A stretch of 64,000 nucleotides of DNA from Enterobacter ludwigii (lineage in GTDB: Bacteria > Pseudomonadota > Gammaproteobacteria > Enterobacterales > Enterobacteriaceae): positions 601,326 to 665,325 of the forward strand of contig CEFQ01000010.1 in the NCBI GenBank assembly GCA_900068845.1, written 5' to 3'. The notes beneath the pieces are model-generated. The model had not been told where the DNA came from and ran no database searches. It saw only the letters and a list, made by a program, of their open reading frames with translations. Made by a program: the position numbers and the translations under genes. Of this stretch, positions 1 to 8,500 are shown piece by piece. How positions within the stretch are numbered: the first letter of the stretch is position 1; each line of letters opens with the position of its first letter.

Positions 1-28
1 TTGAAATCCCACGATTGGGCATCACACA

Positions 29-60
29 GTAAAACAGAAGCGGCGACCTGCGTCGCCGTT
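29..60 (-). terminator. Rho-independent terminator of hspQ
   Basis: A 7-bp GC-rich stem (41-47 with 52-58, loop CTGC) lies just past the hspQ stop. Read on the minus strand it is followed by a T-rich stretch. The U-run is interrupted, so strength is uncertain. Confidence 0.5.
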
Positions 61-64
61 GTCA

Positions 65-382
65 TTAGTGTCGCAGGCTTGGCGCCTGCAGCTGTTGCCG
101 GATTGTAGCAGCAAGCTCATCCATCGAAGGTTGTTCAGGATGTTCGAATGAGGTTTCACCTGCCAACTGAATTTCAGCCACGTAGGTGTGGACCTGATCG
201 CCTTCTTCATCTTCCATCACCACATGATACCAGGGCGCGGCGCGTAGCGTTTCACTAGCAGCGACATCATCAACTTCTGGCTCATCAAGCGAAAACTCCG
301 GATCGACATCCACGATAACGCCGAGCACCCCGGAGAGACGATGTCGGACCTGCTGTCCAATTCCAAATTTAGTCGTAATCAT
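65..382 (-). CDS. hspQ: Heat shock protein HspQ (hemimethylated-DNA-binding family)
   Basis: A 105-residue protein matching enterobacterial HspQ (YccV) in length and sequence, including the start [15 protein letters not shown] and the central [13 protein letters not shown] segment. In E. coli HspQ is a small heat-shock-induced protein that affects turnover of mutant DnaA and acts as a Lon substrate and specificity enhancer. The ATG at 382 has an AGGTCAC-type ribosome site just upstream. A consensus sigma-32 promoter lies in the gap to rlmI, so hspQ has its own heat-shock control although it follows rlmI on the same strand. The cytosolic role is inferred from the family. Confidence 0.95.
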   Translation of the reverse strand: MITTKFGIGQQVRHRLSGVLGVIVDVDPEFSLDEPEVDDVAASETLRAAPWYHVVMEDEEGDQVHTYVAEIQLAGETSFEHPEQPSMDELAATIRQQLQAPSLRH

Positions 383-413
383 TGTGACCTCCCAAAAGAC
401 TGCCCTGCTACCG

Positions 414-441
414 ATATGGGGGCAGGAACAGTGTTTTCAAG
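414..441 (-). promoter_or_regulatory. Sigma-32 heat-shock promoter of hspQ
   Basis: On the minus strand CTTGAAA (441-435), a 13-nt spacer and CCCCATAT (421-414) match the sigma-32 consensus exactly. It starts directly after the rlmI stop codon and reads into hspQ, whose start is 32 nt downstream. This agrees with hspQ being a known RpoH-regulon gene in E. coli. Confidence 0.85.
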
Positions 442-1632
442 TCACAGCACGCGGCAGGCAAAACCTTTCAGATAAAGCCCTTCAGGATAGCTGGCGATCA
501 CCGGATGGTCGGCTGCCTGACGGAACTGCTCTATAAATTGTACATCACGACCCGCATCAACGGCGGCGTCAGCGATGATTTTCTGGAACAAATCGGTCGG
601 CATCAGGCCGGAACAAGAGTAGGTCAGCAACACGCCGCCGGGATTCAACAGCTGAATCGCCAGCATATTGATATCTTTATAGCCGCGGCAGGCACCCATC
701 AGCTGGTTCTTGTTCTCGACGAATTTCGGCGGATCCATCACGATCACATCGAACTTCTCGCCGCTGTCGCGATAACGGCGCAACAGTTTGAACACGTCGT
801 CACGTACGAACTGCGCGCGTGACACATCTAAACCATTAAGCTCAACGTTCTGTTTCGCCACGTCGAGCGCATCCTGCGAGGTATCAACGCTAATGACTTC
901 GCGGCAACCCCCCATCAATGCAGATACCGCAAAACCACCGGTGTAGGAGAAGCAGTTCAGCACGCGCGCATTTTTTGAGTAGCCACGCGTGGCAAATCGG
1001 CTGTCACGCTGGTCAAGGTAATAACCGGTTTTATGGCCGCCCTGAATGTCTACCAGCAGCTTCATGCCATGTTCAGTGATCGGCAGCAGCGAAGGCGGCA
1101 GTTCACCTGAAACTGGACCCTGAGCCAGCTCCAGTCCCTCTTTTTTACGCACCGCGACGTCTGAGCGATCGTAAATAGCGCACTCCGGGAAGCATTGTTG
1201 CAGTGCTGAGACGATGGCCGGACGCTGATACTCCGCACCCGCAGACAACAGTTGCAGTACGAGGAAGTTGCCAAAACGATCGATGGTAACGCCCGGCATG
1301 CCATCTGACTCACCGGCAATCAGGCGATAGCTATCCAGCCCATCACGTTTTGCCAGCCAGTCACGCCATAATTGTGCTTGCTCTAAGCGGCGCACGAAGA
1401 AGGTGATGTCGATTGACTCATCCTGTTGCCAGCTCCAGACGCGTGCGCGAATTTGGGATTGCGGAGAATACGCGGCGCGAGCCAGCCATTTGCCATTGCT
1501 GTCGCAGACATCAATGGTTTCACCAGACTGGGCTTTACCTTCCATACGTGCAACGGCACCAGAGAACACCCACGGATGGCGGCGGAGCAGGGATTTTTCA
1601 CGTCCCTTTGCGAGAATCAATCGAACGGTCAT
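442..1632 (-). CDS. rlmI: 23S rRNA (cytosine-1962-C5)-methyltransferase RlmI
   Basis: A 396-residue SAM-dependent methyltransferase that makes m5C1962 in 23S rRNA. The N-terminal ~75 residues form the PUA RNA-binding domain ([20 protein letters not shown]). The Rossmann fold follows, with [11 protein letters not shown] as SAM motif I near residue 225, MDPPKF near 297-302 and the catalytic cysteine in TYSCSG near 340. Length and sequence match E. coli RlmI (YccW, 396 aa). It precedes hspQ on the same strand and is divergent from acyP, as in E. coli. Confidence 0.96.
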   Translation of the reverse strand: MTVRLILAKGREKSLLRRHPWVFSGAVARMEGKAQSGETIDVCDSNGKWLARAAYSPQSQIRARVWSWQQDESIDITFFVRRLEQAQLWRDWLAKRDGLDSYRLIAGESDGMPGVTIDRFGNFLVLQLLSAGAEYQRPAIVSALQQCFPECAIYDRSDVAVRKKEGLELAQGPVSGELPPSLLPITEHGMKLLVDIQGGHKTGYYLDQRDSRFATRGYSKNARVLNCFSYTGGFAVSALMGGCREVISVDTSQDALDVAKQNVELNGLDVSRAQFVRDDVFKLLRRYRDSGEKFDVIVMDPPKFVENKNQLMGACRGYKDINMLAIQLLNPGGVLLTYSCSGLMPTDLFQKIIADAAVDAGRDVQFIEQFRQAADHPVIASYPEGLYLKGFACRVL

Positions 1633-1717
1633 AGTTTGCTATGCTTACCTGAAAAAATGAGGCGCCATTTTCCGGCGGATGGCGACAAATTGCAACGCAA
1701 GGTGAGGGGAGAACGCA

Positions 1718-1996
1718 ATGGCAACCACATGCTGCAAAATCTGGGTGCATGGCATGGTGCAGGGCGTGGGATTTCGCTACCACACGCAAGCGCAGGCCAG
1801 AGAGCTGAATCTTAACGGTTATGCGCACAATCTGGCCGACGGCAGCGTTGAAGTGCTGGCGTCCGGCGAAGCACAACAGGTCGATGAATTAATCAGCTGG
1901 TTGAAAGCAGGCGGGCCGCGCAGTGCGCGGGTGGATAGGGTGCTGGTGGAGCCGCATCAGCCAGCGGAAATGCCCACCCGATTCACCACGGGCTGA
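1718..1996 (+). CDS. acyP: Acylphosphatase
   Basis: A 92-residue acylphosphatase (YccX) that hydrolyses carboxyl-phosphate bonds of small acyl phosphates. The active-site signature [12 protein letters not shown] carries the phosphate-binding arginine, and the catalytic asparagine lies in [13 protein letters not shown]. The ATG at 1718 gives the usual family length. The stop codon abuts the convergent tusE stop with no gap and no evident terminator between them. Confidence 0.95.
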   Translation: MATTCCKIWVHGMVQGVGFRYHTQAQARELNLNGYAHNLADGSVEVLASGEAQQVDELISWLKAGGPRSARVDRVLVEPHQPAEMPTRFTTG

Positions 1997-2323
1997 TCAC
2001 AAACACTTGGCCGGCTTTGGCAATCCGGCAATTTTGGTGGCTTGTTTCGCCGGGCCTTCCGGGAATAGGCGGAAAAGATAACGGCTGTTACCTTTCTCCT
2101 CGCCATATTTTTGCGCCATCGCTTTCACCAGCATACGCACTGCTGGCGAGGTATGAAACTCCTGGTAAAACGCACGCACAAAGAGCACCACTTCCCAGTG
2201 TGCTTCGCTCATAACTATTGCTTCTTGTTCTGCGATAGCCGCAGCCAGTGGCTCGCTCCAGTCCGCGCTATTTTTCAAATAGCCTTCCGCATCGGTGGCT
2301 ATTTCATTACCGGCAAAAATCAC
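1997..2323 (-). CDS. tusE: Sulfurtransferase TusE
   Basis: A 108-residue DsrC-family protein. TusE takes persulfide sulfur from TusBCD and passes it to MnmA for 2-thiolation of the tRNA wobble uridine. The conserved acceptor cysteine is the penultimate residue (GLPKPAKCL), and the [15 protein letters not shown] block is typical. Translation starts at a GTG (2323), with AGGA six bases upstream. The gene stands alone between acyP and yccA. Confidence 0.95.
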   Translation of the reverse strand: MIFAGNEIATDAEGYLKNSADWSEPLAAAIAEQEAIVMSEAHWEVVLFVRAFYQEFHTSPAVRMLVKAMAQKYGEEKGNSRYLFRLFPEGPAKQATKIAGLPKPAKCL

Positions 2324-2372
2324 AGTTATTCCTCATGATGTTAATTCATACATTGTAAATTCGCTCGGCCCC

Positions 2373-2403
2373 AAAAAGCAAAAACCCCGCCGAAGCGGGG
2401 TTT
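2373..2403 (-). terminator. Rho-independent terminator of yccA
   Basis: Perfect 9-bp stem AAACCCCGC / GCGGGGTTT (2382-2390, 2395-2403) with a CGAA loop. On the minus strand it is followed by a long T-rich run. It lies 18 nt past the yccA stop. Confidence 0.85.
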
Positions 2404-2421
2404 AATTTCTGTTGCGGTAAC

Positions 2422-3075
2422 TCAATCGCGATTAGCGAAGCCCAGCAGGCTCAACAGGCTAACAAAGATGTTATACAGCGATACGTACAGGCTCACGGTT
2501 GCACGAATGTAATTGGTTTCGCCGCCGTGAATGATGTTGCTGGTTTCCCACAGGATGGCACCGGCAGAGAACAGGATGAACAGGGCGCTAATCGCCAGAT
2601 GCAGCGCGGGCAGCTGCAGGAAGATATTCGCAATCACCGCCACCAGCAATACGACAAAGCCGGCCATCATCATGCCGCTCAGGAATGACATATCACGGCG
2701 CGTGGTCAGCACATAGGCCGAGCAACCGAAGAACACCAATGCGGTTCCGCCCAGCGCCATGGCGATCACATCACCCATGCCTGCAGTAAGGAATGAGCTG
2801 AGAATTGGGCCAAGGCAGTAGCCGAGGAAACCGGTAAAGGCGAAGGCAGCCAGAATACCTGCCGGGCTGTTAGCCAGTTTATGTGTCAGGAACATCAAAC
2901 CATAAAAGCCAACCAGCATCAGAATCAGGCCCGGTGAAGGCAAGGCAAACACCGTGCTGAGTGTGGCTGTGACCGCTGAGAAGGCCAGCGTAAAGCCAAG
3001 TAACAAATAGGTATTGCGCAGCACTTTGTGGGTGCTGACTAACGATTGCTGCGACGAGCTAAAAATTCTTTCCAT
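2422..3075 (-). CDS. yccA: FtsH protease modulator YccA (BAX inhibitor-1 family)
   Basis: A 217-residue inner-membrane protein with seven hydrophobic segments, very close to E. coli YccA throughout, including the C-terminus [17 protein letters not shown]. YccA is a substrate and modulator of FtsH. Two ATG codons are adjacent (3078 and 3075). The second is preferred because AAGGAG sits 6 nt upstream of it and only 3 nt from the first. The gene is followed by a strong terminator, so it is probably monocistronic. Confidence 0.95.
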   Translation of the reverse strand: MERIFSSSQQSLVSTHKVLRNTYLLLGFTLAFSAVTATLSTVFALPSPGLILMLVGFYGLMFLTHKLANSPAGILAAFAFTGFLGYCLGPILSSFLTAGMGDVIAMALGGTALVFFGCSAYVLTTRRDMSFLSGMMMAGFVVLLVAVIANIFLQLPALHLAISALFILFSAGAILWETSNIIHGGETNYIRATVSLYVSLYNIFVSLLSLLGFANRD

Positions 3076-3256
3076 CATGCGCTCCTTAAAGAGAGAAACA
3101 CCAAATATGTCACGAGGATACGCAGCGACTCAGAGACAGAAAAGGCGTTTTACCCATCTTTACGCGATAAATTGCTGTTTCACTGAGCAGAATGGTGAAT
3201 TTGACGCCAAAAAAATAAAATTTGGCTGTTTTTCAGCCGAACGATTCATTGCAGGC

Positions 3257-3285
3257 TTTACATCGTTATGGGGGATGTTTATAGT
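3257..3285 (+). promoter_or_regulatory. Sigma-70 promoter of the tRNA-Ser pair
   Basis: TTTACA (3257-3262), a 17-nt spacer and TATAGT (3280-3285) lie 13 nt before the first tRNA-Ser. A GC-rich discriminator follows, as is typical for stable-RNA promoters. Confidence 0.75.
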
Positions 3286-3297
3286 GCGCCTCATTGC

Positions 3298-3385
3298 GGA
3301 GGGGTGGCCGAGTGGCTTAAGGCAACGGTCTTGAAAACCGTCGATGGGAAACCATCCGAGAGTTCGAATCTCTCCTCCTCCGCCA
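3298..3385 (+). tRNA. serT: tRNA-Ser (anticodon TGA), copy 1
   Basis: An 88-nt class II tRNA with encoded CCA. The acceptor stem is GGAGGGG with CTCCTCC (one G-U pair), the anticodon stem-loop is ACGGTCTTGAAAACCGT with anticodon TGA, and there is a long variable arm and a T-loop TTCGAAT. Its position after yccA matches E. coli serT. Confidence 0.96.
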
Positions 3386-3420
3386 TTCACTCTTGCTGAG
3401 TGACGCAACAAGAAATCCCC

Positions 3421-3508
3421 GGAGGGATGGCCGAGTGGCTTAAGGCAACGGTCTTGAAAACCGTCGATGGGAAACCATCCCAGAGTTCGAATCTCTGTTC
3501 CTCCGCCA
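3421..3508 (+). tRNA. serT: tRNA-Ser (anticodon TGA), copy 2
   Basis: An 88-nt second copy, 35 nt after the first and cotranscribed with it. It differs from copy 1 at four positions. These form two base pairs: acceptor 7:66 is A-T instead of G-C, and the outer T-stem pair is C-G instead of G-C. All helices therefore remain intact and the gene looks functional. Confidence 0.96.
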
Positions 3509-3516
3509 TATTAAAG

Positions 3517-3546
3517 AAGCCCGCAGAAATGCGGGCTTTTTGCTTT
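3517..3546 (+). terminator. Terminator of the tRNA-Ser operon
   Basis: Stem AAGCCCGC / GCGGGCTT (3517-3524, 3531-3538) with a 6-nt loop, followed by a T-run, 8 nt after the second tRNA. Confidence 0.9.
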
Positions 3547-3764
3547 TCTGCATTCACAGATTCCGAAAAACATCGCGTTGCTTTTCAATCTGCTGCCGTT
3601 CAGCAACGCCGCGCGCGTTTACTGCTATATTCCAATCACGGTTTTTGCAAACATCTGGCGATTTTCCGATGCAAGCTGAGTTACACTGTGCGGTAATTCG
3701 CTCTTTGGCGGGCTAATCGTTTGAAAGCCAGAGTGTTTCACTGATGAATTATGGAATAGGCACA

Positions 3765-5384
3765 ATGATCAAGAAACTGAGTCTTTGCGCGTTGTCAGTC
3801 ATCGCTGCGCTCCCGATGGGCATGTCCGCATACGCTGCGGACGGAGATATGCAACTCCAGCAGGTGCTGATGTTAAGCCGTCATAATCTGCGTGCGCCGC
3901 TTGCCAATAATGGCAGCGTGCTGGAGCAATCCACCAAAAAGAGCTGGCCGCAGTGGGATGTCGCGGGTGGCGAGTTGACCACCAAAGGTGGCGTGCTGGA
4001 AGTCTATATGGGTAATTACACCCGTCAGTGGCTGGCACAGCAGGGCTTAGTCCAGAACGGGACATGTCCGGACAGCAGCAACATCTTTGTTTACGCCAAC
4101 AGCCTGCAGCGCACCGTGGCAACCGCGCAGTACTTTATCACTGGCGCATTCCCAGGCTGTGACATTGCGGTAACCCATCAGGATGCGATGGGCACCATGG
4201 ACCCGATCTTCAATCCCGTCGTCACCGACGGCAGCGATGAATTCAACAAGAAAGCGTTGGCTGCTATGACCGCCGCCAACGAAAAACTGGCGCTGAAGCC
4301 GGCCTTCCAGCATCTGGAAAAAATTGTTGATTACAAATCTGCACCGGCCTGTAACGGCAAAAAGCAGTGTGATTTGAGCAGCGGTGATAACACCTTCAGC
4401 GCGGATAACGGTAAAGAACCGAACGTAAGCGGTCCGCTGAAAATCGGCAACTCACTGGTCGATGCATTTACGCTGCAATATTACGAAGGTTTCCCGGCCG
4501 ATCAGGTCGCGTGGGGCCAGATCAAAACGCCTGAGCAGTGGAAAGCGTTGGCGTCGATCAAAAACGGTTATCAGGATGCGCTGTTTGCTTCTCCTGAAGT
4601 GGCGCGCGAAGTGGCCGCACCGCTGGTGGATTATATCCGCAGCCAGTTAGTCGATCAGGACAAAGCTAACGCGCCGAAAGTGACATTGATGGTCGGTCAC
4701 GATTCCAACATCGCTTCATTACTTAGCGCGCTGCAGGTTAAGCCTTATGAACTGCCGGGCAATGATGAGAAAACGCCAATTGGCGGCCAGGTGGTATTCG
4801 AACGCTGGCACGATGTGAAGAACAACAAAGATCTGCTGAAGGTGGAATATGTATATCAAACTGCCGATCAACTGCGTGATGCCGATGTGTTAAGCCTGAA
4901 GAATCCTCCAAAGCGCGTCACGCTGCAACTGGCAGGTTGTGATACCGATGCTAACGGTTACTGCAGCTGGGATCAGTTCACTGGTGCGTTAAACGGTGCA
5001 TTGCAGGGTACGCCATTGCAGCCTGCCGCCGCACCGGCTCCAGTGCCAGCTCAGGAACAGCAGCCAGCACCAGCGGCCGCTGCACCCGCCAATGACGATG
5101 CTAAGCAAAAAGCCGATCAGGCTGCTGCAGATAAAGCGGCAGCAGACAAAGCAGTAGCAGATAAAGCTGCGGCACAGAAAGCAGCCGAGGCGAAGTCCGC
5201 AGAAGAGAAAGTGAAAGCGGATAAAGCAGCAGCGCAGAAAGCTACTGATGAAAAGGCGAAAGCAGAGAAAGCCTCAGCCCAAAAAGCAGCGGATGACAAA
5301 GCGAAAGCGGATGCTGCTACCACGCAAAAAGCGCAGGCGGATGCCAAGCCGGAAGAGACAACCAAACCAGCTAGCAGTAACTAA
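3765..5384 (+). CDS. agp: Periplasmic glucose-1-phosphatase Agp with C-terminal Lys/Ala-rich tail
   Basis: Histidine acid phosphatase that releases glucose from glucose-1-phosphate in the periplasm. A Sec signal peptide ends at AYA (residue 24). The catalytic RHNLRAP motif is at 39-45 and the proton donor HD at 312-313 (VGHDSNIAS). Residues 1 to about 413 align with the whole of E. coli Agp. The remaining ~125 residues are extra: a Pro/Ala linker, then an Ala/Lys/Asp-rich, TolA-like, probably helical tail. The start at 3765 is preferred to the in-frame ATG at 3744, because it places the signal peptide correctly and has GGAATAGG upstream. A terminator follows. Confidence 0.9.
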   Translation: MIKKLSLCALSVIAALPMGMSAYAADGDMQLQQVLMLSRHNLRAPLANNGSVLEQSTKKSWPQWDVAGGELTTKGGVLEVYMGNYTRQWLAQQGLVQNGTCPDSSNIFVYANSLQRTVATAQYFITGAFPGCDIAVTHQDAMGTMDPIFNPVVTDGSDEFNKKALAAMTAANEKLALKPAFQHLEKIVDYKSAPACNGKKQCDLSSGDNTFSADNGKEPNVSGPLKIGNSLVDAFTLQYYEGFPADQVAWGQIKTPEQWKALASIKNGYQDALFASPEVAREVAAPLVDYIRSQLVDQDKANAPKVTLMVGHDSNIASLLSALQVKPYELPGNDEKTPIGGQVVFERWHDVKNNKDLLKVEYVYQTADQLRDADVLSLKNPPKRVTLQLAGCDTDANGYCSWDQFTGALNGALQGTPLQPAAAPAPVPAQEQQPAPAAAAPANDDAKQKADQAAADKAAADKAVADKAAAQKAAEAKSAEEKVKADKAAAQKATDEKAKAEKASAQKAADDKAKADAATTQKAQADAKPEETTKPASSN

Positions 5385-5415
5385 AATCTCCACCTTGAAT
5401 TGCGCTTGTGAAAAA

Positions 5416-5449
5416 GGCCGCAGCGATTAACGTTGCGGCCTTTTTTTCA
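5416..5449 (+). terminator. Terminator of agp
   Basis: A 10-bp stem (5416-5425 with 5431-5440, one G-U pair), loop ATTAA, then seven T residues. It lies 31 nt past the agp stop. Confidence 0.93.
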
Positions 5450-5464
5450 TTTTTACAGCAAGCC

Positions 5465-5492
5465 AGAAAAAACGGAGGGCGAACCCTCCGTT
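5465..5492 (-). terminator. Terminator of the Ig-like repeat protein gene
   Basis: Stem AACGGAGGG / CCCTCCGTT (5471-5479, 5484-5492). On the minus strand the loop is TTCG and it is followed by six T residues. It lies 26 nt past the stop of the 1576-residue gene. Confidence 0.9.
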
Positions 5493-5518
5493 CAGTGTGA
5501 CTTCACGACGATGTCGTA

Positions 5519-8500
5519 TTAGATAACGTGATACTCATCATCATTAATGGCTGGCAGTGTCGCGTTGAAGGATGCCGCAATGCCATTTGCAGTGGTAACT
5601 GACAAATCTTCAGAAGTGATGTGCAACGCTATGGCTTCAGACTCCGGCGTTTCACCATCAGTCAGCAACGTCTTCTCTGCATCATCCAATAGGTCGATGG
5701 CTGTAATGCCCAGCGTATTCAGGGTATTACTGCTATCCTGTTCGGCCTCAAATGCGGAGTCAGTGATGTGCAGCGTAAAGGCTTCACTTTCAATTCCTTT
5801 GGTTTTTGCAATCAGCTGGTGATCTCCTTCGGCTAAATTTTTATCAGCGTTGATGTACCACTTACCGCCAGGACCTGCTTTGGCATAACCCAATGACAGG
5901 CCGGTGCTGGTCAACAGTTGTACCACGGCGCCTGGCTCAGCGGACCCCAGTACCACCAATTTACTGCCGTAAATAGGGCTACCGTCCGTAGCCTGGAAGT
6001 TATCCTGATCAAACAATCCCGCAACGGCATTGATGGAAACAGGTTTAGCATCCACCGTGAAATCAAACGGTTCTGAGGTTAAGCCGCCCACTTTGGCAGT
6101 AAGATTATAGTCACCATTAGCAAAGAATTTACCGCCGAACGACCAGTCGCCGTTTTCATTGGCCTTCACTGTGCCAAGTGAAGTTGTACCGTTGAACAGC
6201 TCAACTTCTGCACCTGCGGCCGCAACGCCAGCAATCGCAGGACGCGCATCATTCAGAACGCCGCCTTTGGCAAGGTAAATACCGCTTTGTTCGCCCCAGT
6301 TGAATGCGACGCTGGTGAGTTCCGGTATCTGCGTTTCTTCCGGTGCGGATTCAGTTGCAACGGTAAACGTCCAGGCAAAGCTCTCCAGATATTCACCTTT
6401 AACCACGATCGAATGATCGCCGTTCTGCGCATCCAGCGTGAAGGACCAGCGGCCATCTTCGGCGGTCAGCACGCTGCCCACCAACTTATCGTTGTCGAAG
6501 ATTTGCAGCACGATATTTTGTCCCGCTACCCCGCGCAGCAGTGGAGTGGCGTCGTCGGTGGTGGCACCGTAGGTCACCACGTTTTCACCGTCTTCATCAC
6601 TGTACACACGGAAATCGATGCGAATATCGCTTGGGTGATTAACTGAAAATTCAAACGGTATGCTTGGCAAGCTGCCGCTGTCGTTTGCCATTACGACATG
6701 ACGACCTGAATCTAAGGCTTCAGTGGTTTGGAAGCTCCAGCGACCGTAGGCATCGGAATGGGTGGTACCGACATCACGGCCATCAATATTGATGGTGATG
6801 ATCGAATTGGCGATAGCAACGCCCGAGAAACCTGGGGTGTTGTCACTGGTGCTGTCGTAACGGTTGAAGTAACCGGTAGCGCCACCCACAACATCATGGT
6901 TATCAAAACCGTCCAACACGATGCCGCGTACGGCATCGGCTGGCGTCACTCTAAAGTGAAACGCTTCGCTCGAGGACGTTGCACTTTCACCGGCAGTGAA
7001 CGCGTGTTCGCCCAGAGCCAACGCGGCGGTCGGTTTGAACGCCCAGTTGCCGTTGCTGTTGGCGGTGACTGAAGCAATCTCAATGCCATTGTCGTAAATA
7101 CGCACCAGGGTATTCGCAGGTGCAAAACCGCTGAACAGTGGCTGATTGTCGTCAGTCACACCATTGGCATCTAACATACCCGTGTTGAAGAAATTATCTG
7201 TAACCTGGGTGATACGGAACACTGGCGCTGGATCAACCGGCACTTCAGGTTCAACAGGCGTGACGGGAACTTCAGGTTCAGGCTCAACCGGCACTTCGGG
7301 TTCTACTGGCGTGACGGGCACTTCAGGCTCAGGCTCAACCGGCACTTCGGGTTCCACTGGCGTGACAGGCACTTCAGGCTCAACGCTATCCTGGCCGGTA
7401 ATAGTGAAAGCGTACTCATTGCTGACATTATCATCACCAAATTTAGCGATAACCGCGTGGGCACCCGCACTCAGCGGTTGCGTTAGCACGATCACCCAGT
7501 TGCCATTATCGGTATTGGTTACCGCAGAACCAATCTCTACATCGCCTTCATACAGACGGACAATTACGCCTTTTGGTCCGGTACCAAACAGGCTTGGTGT
7601 GGTATCTGCCGTTTCGCCCTGGCCTTCGCCTTTGTGACCATCGTTGCTGCTGACGAAATCCACGGTGACGGGAACGTGAATAATGATGTCAAACGGTGCC
7701 GTTTCAGTGCCATTGCTGGACTTGATGACAAAGCTATGTTTGCCGTTTTCCAGCCAGGCTGGCCTTACAGGCGTGAACTCCCATGAACCGCTTGCACCCA
7801 CGCGGCGTTCACCAATTTTGATGTCGTTATCCCAAATTTCCACCAAAGAGCCGGGCTCTGCAGTACCAAACAGGGTTGGGGTATCGTCATCAATCGTTTC
7901 GTTTTCACCCACCAGACGACCCACGCCTTTGTCATCACGAATATAATCGATAACCGGCGTTTGAGGCACTTCAGGCTCAGGATCAACAGGCACTTCGGGT
8001 TCTGGATCAACAGGCACTTCAGGCTCAGGATCAACAGGCACTTCCGGTTCCGGATCAACCGGCACTTCAGGCTCTGGCGCGGTGATGGTGAAACTAAACG
8101 GCGCACTCGCTGTACCGTCACTGGTTTTGAAGATCAGATTGTAGCTTCCCACGTCGAGCGTAGGCTCGTATAACCAAAAACCCGAGCTGCTGGTAGTGAA
8201 GGAACCGATCAACACATCACCATTAAACGCATACAGCACAACATTTTTACCTGCCTGACCGGCAAATGTTGGTGTCGTGTCTTCGGTCATGCCGCCTGGC
8301 GTTACTGAGCGCCAGGCGCCATTGCTGTCATCTCTGACATCATAGATTTCAATTGGCTGGCTTTCGTTGGTCACAACATTGAGCGTGAACGGCTGGCTTT
8401 CGGAACCGGCACCGGCCTTAAAGATCAGGCTGTGATTGCCACTAGTCAGTTTAGCGTTGTACACCCAGCGACCATCGCTGGTTGACATCACTGAACCGAT

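Noticed and set aside
7146-7637. 163-residue Gly/Ser/Thr repeat open frame on the plus strand
   Set aside because: It is the antisense shadow of the Pro-Glu-Val linker repeats in the Ig-like gene; the repeat codons read as STGTSG on the other strand.
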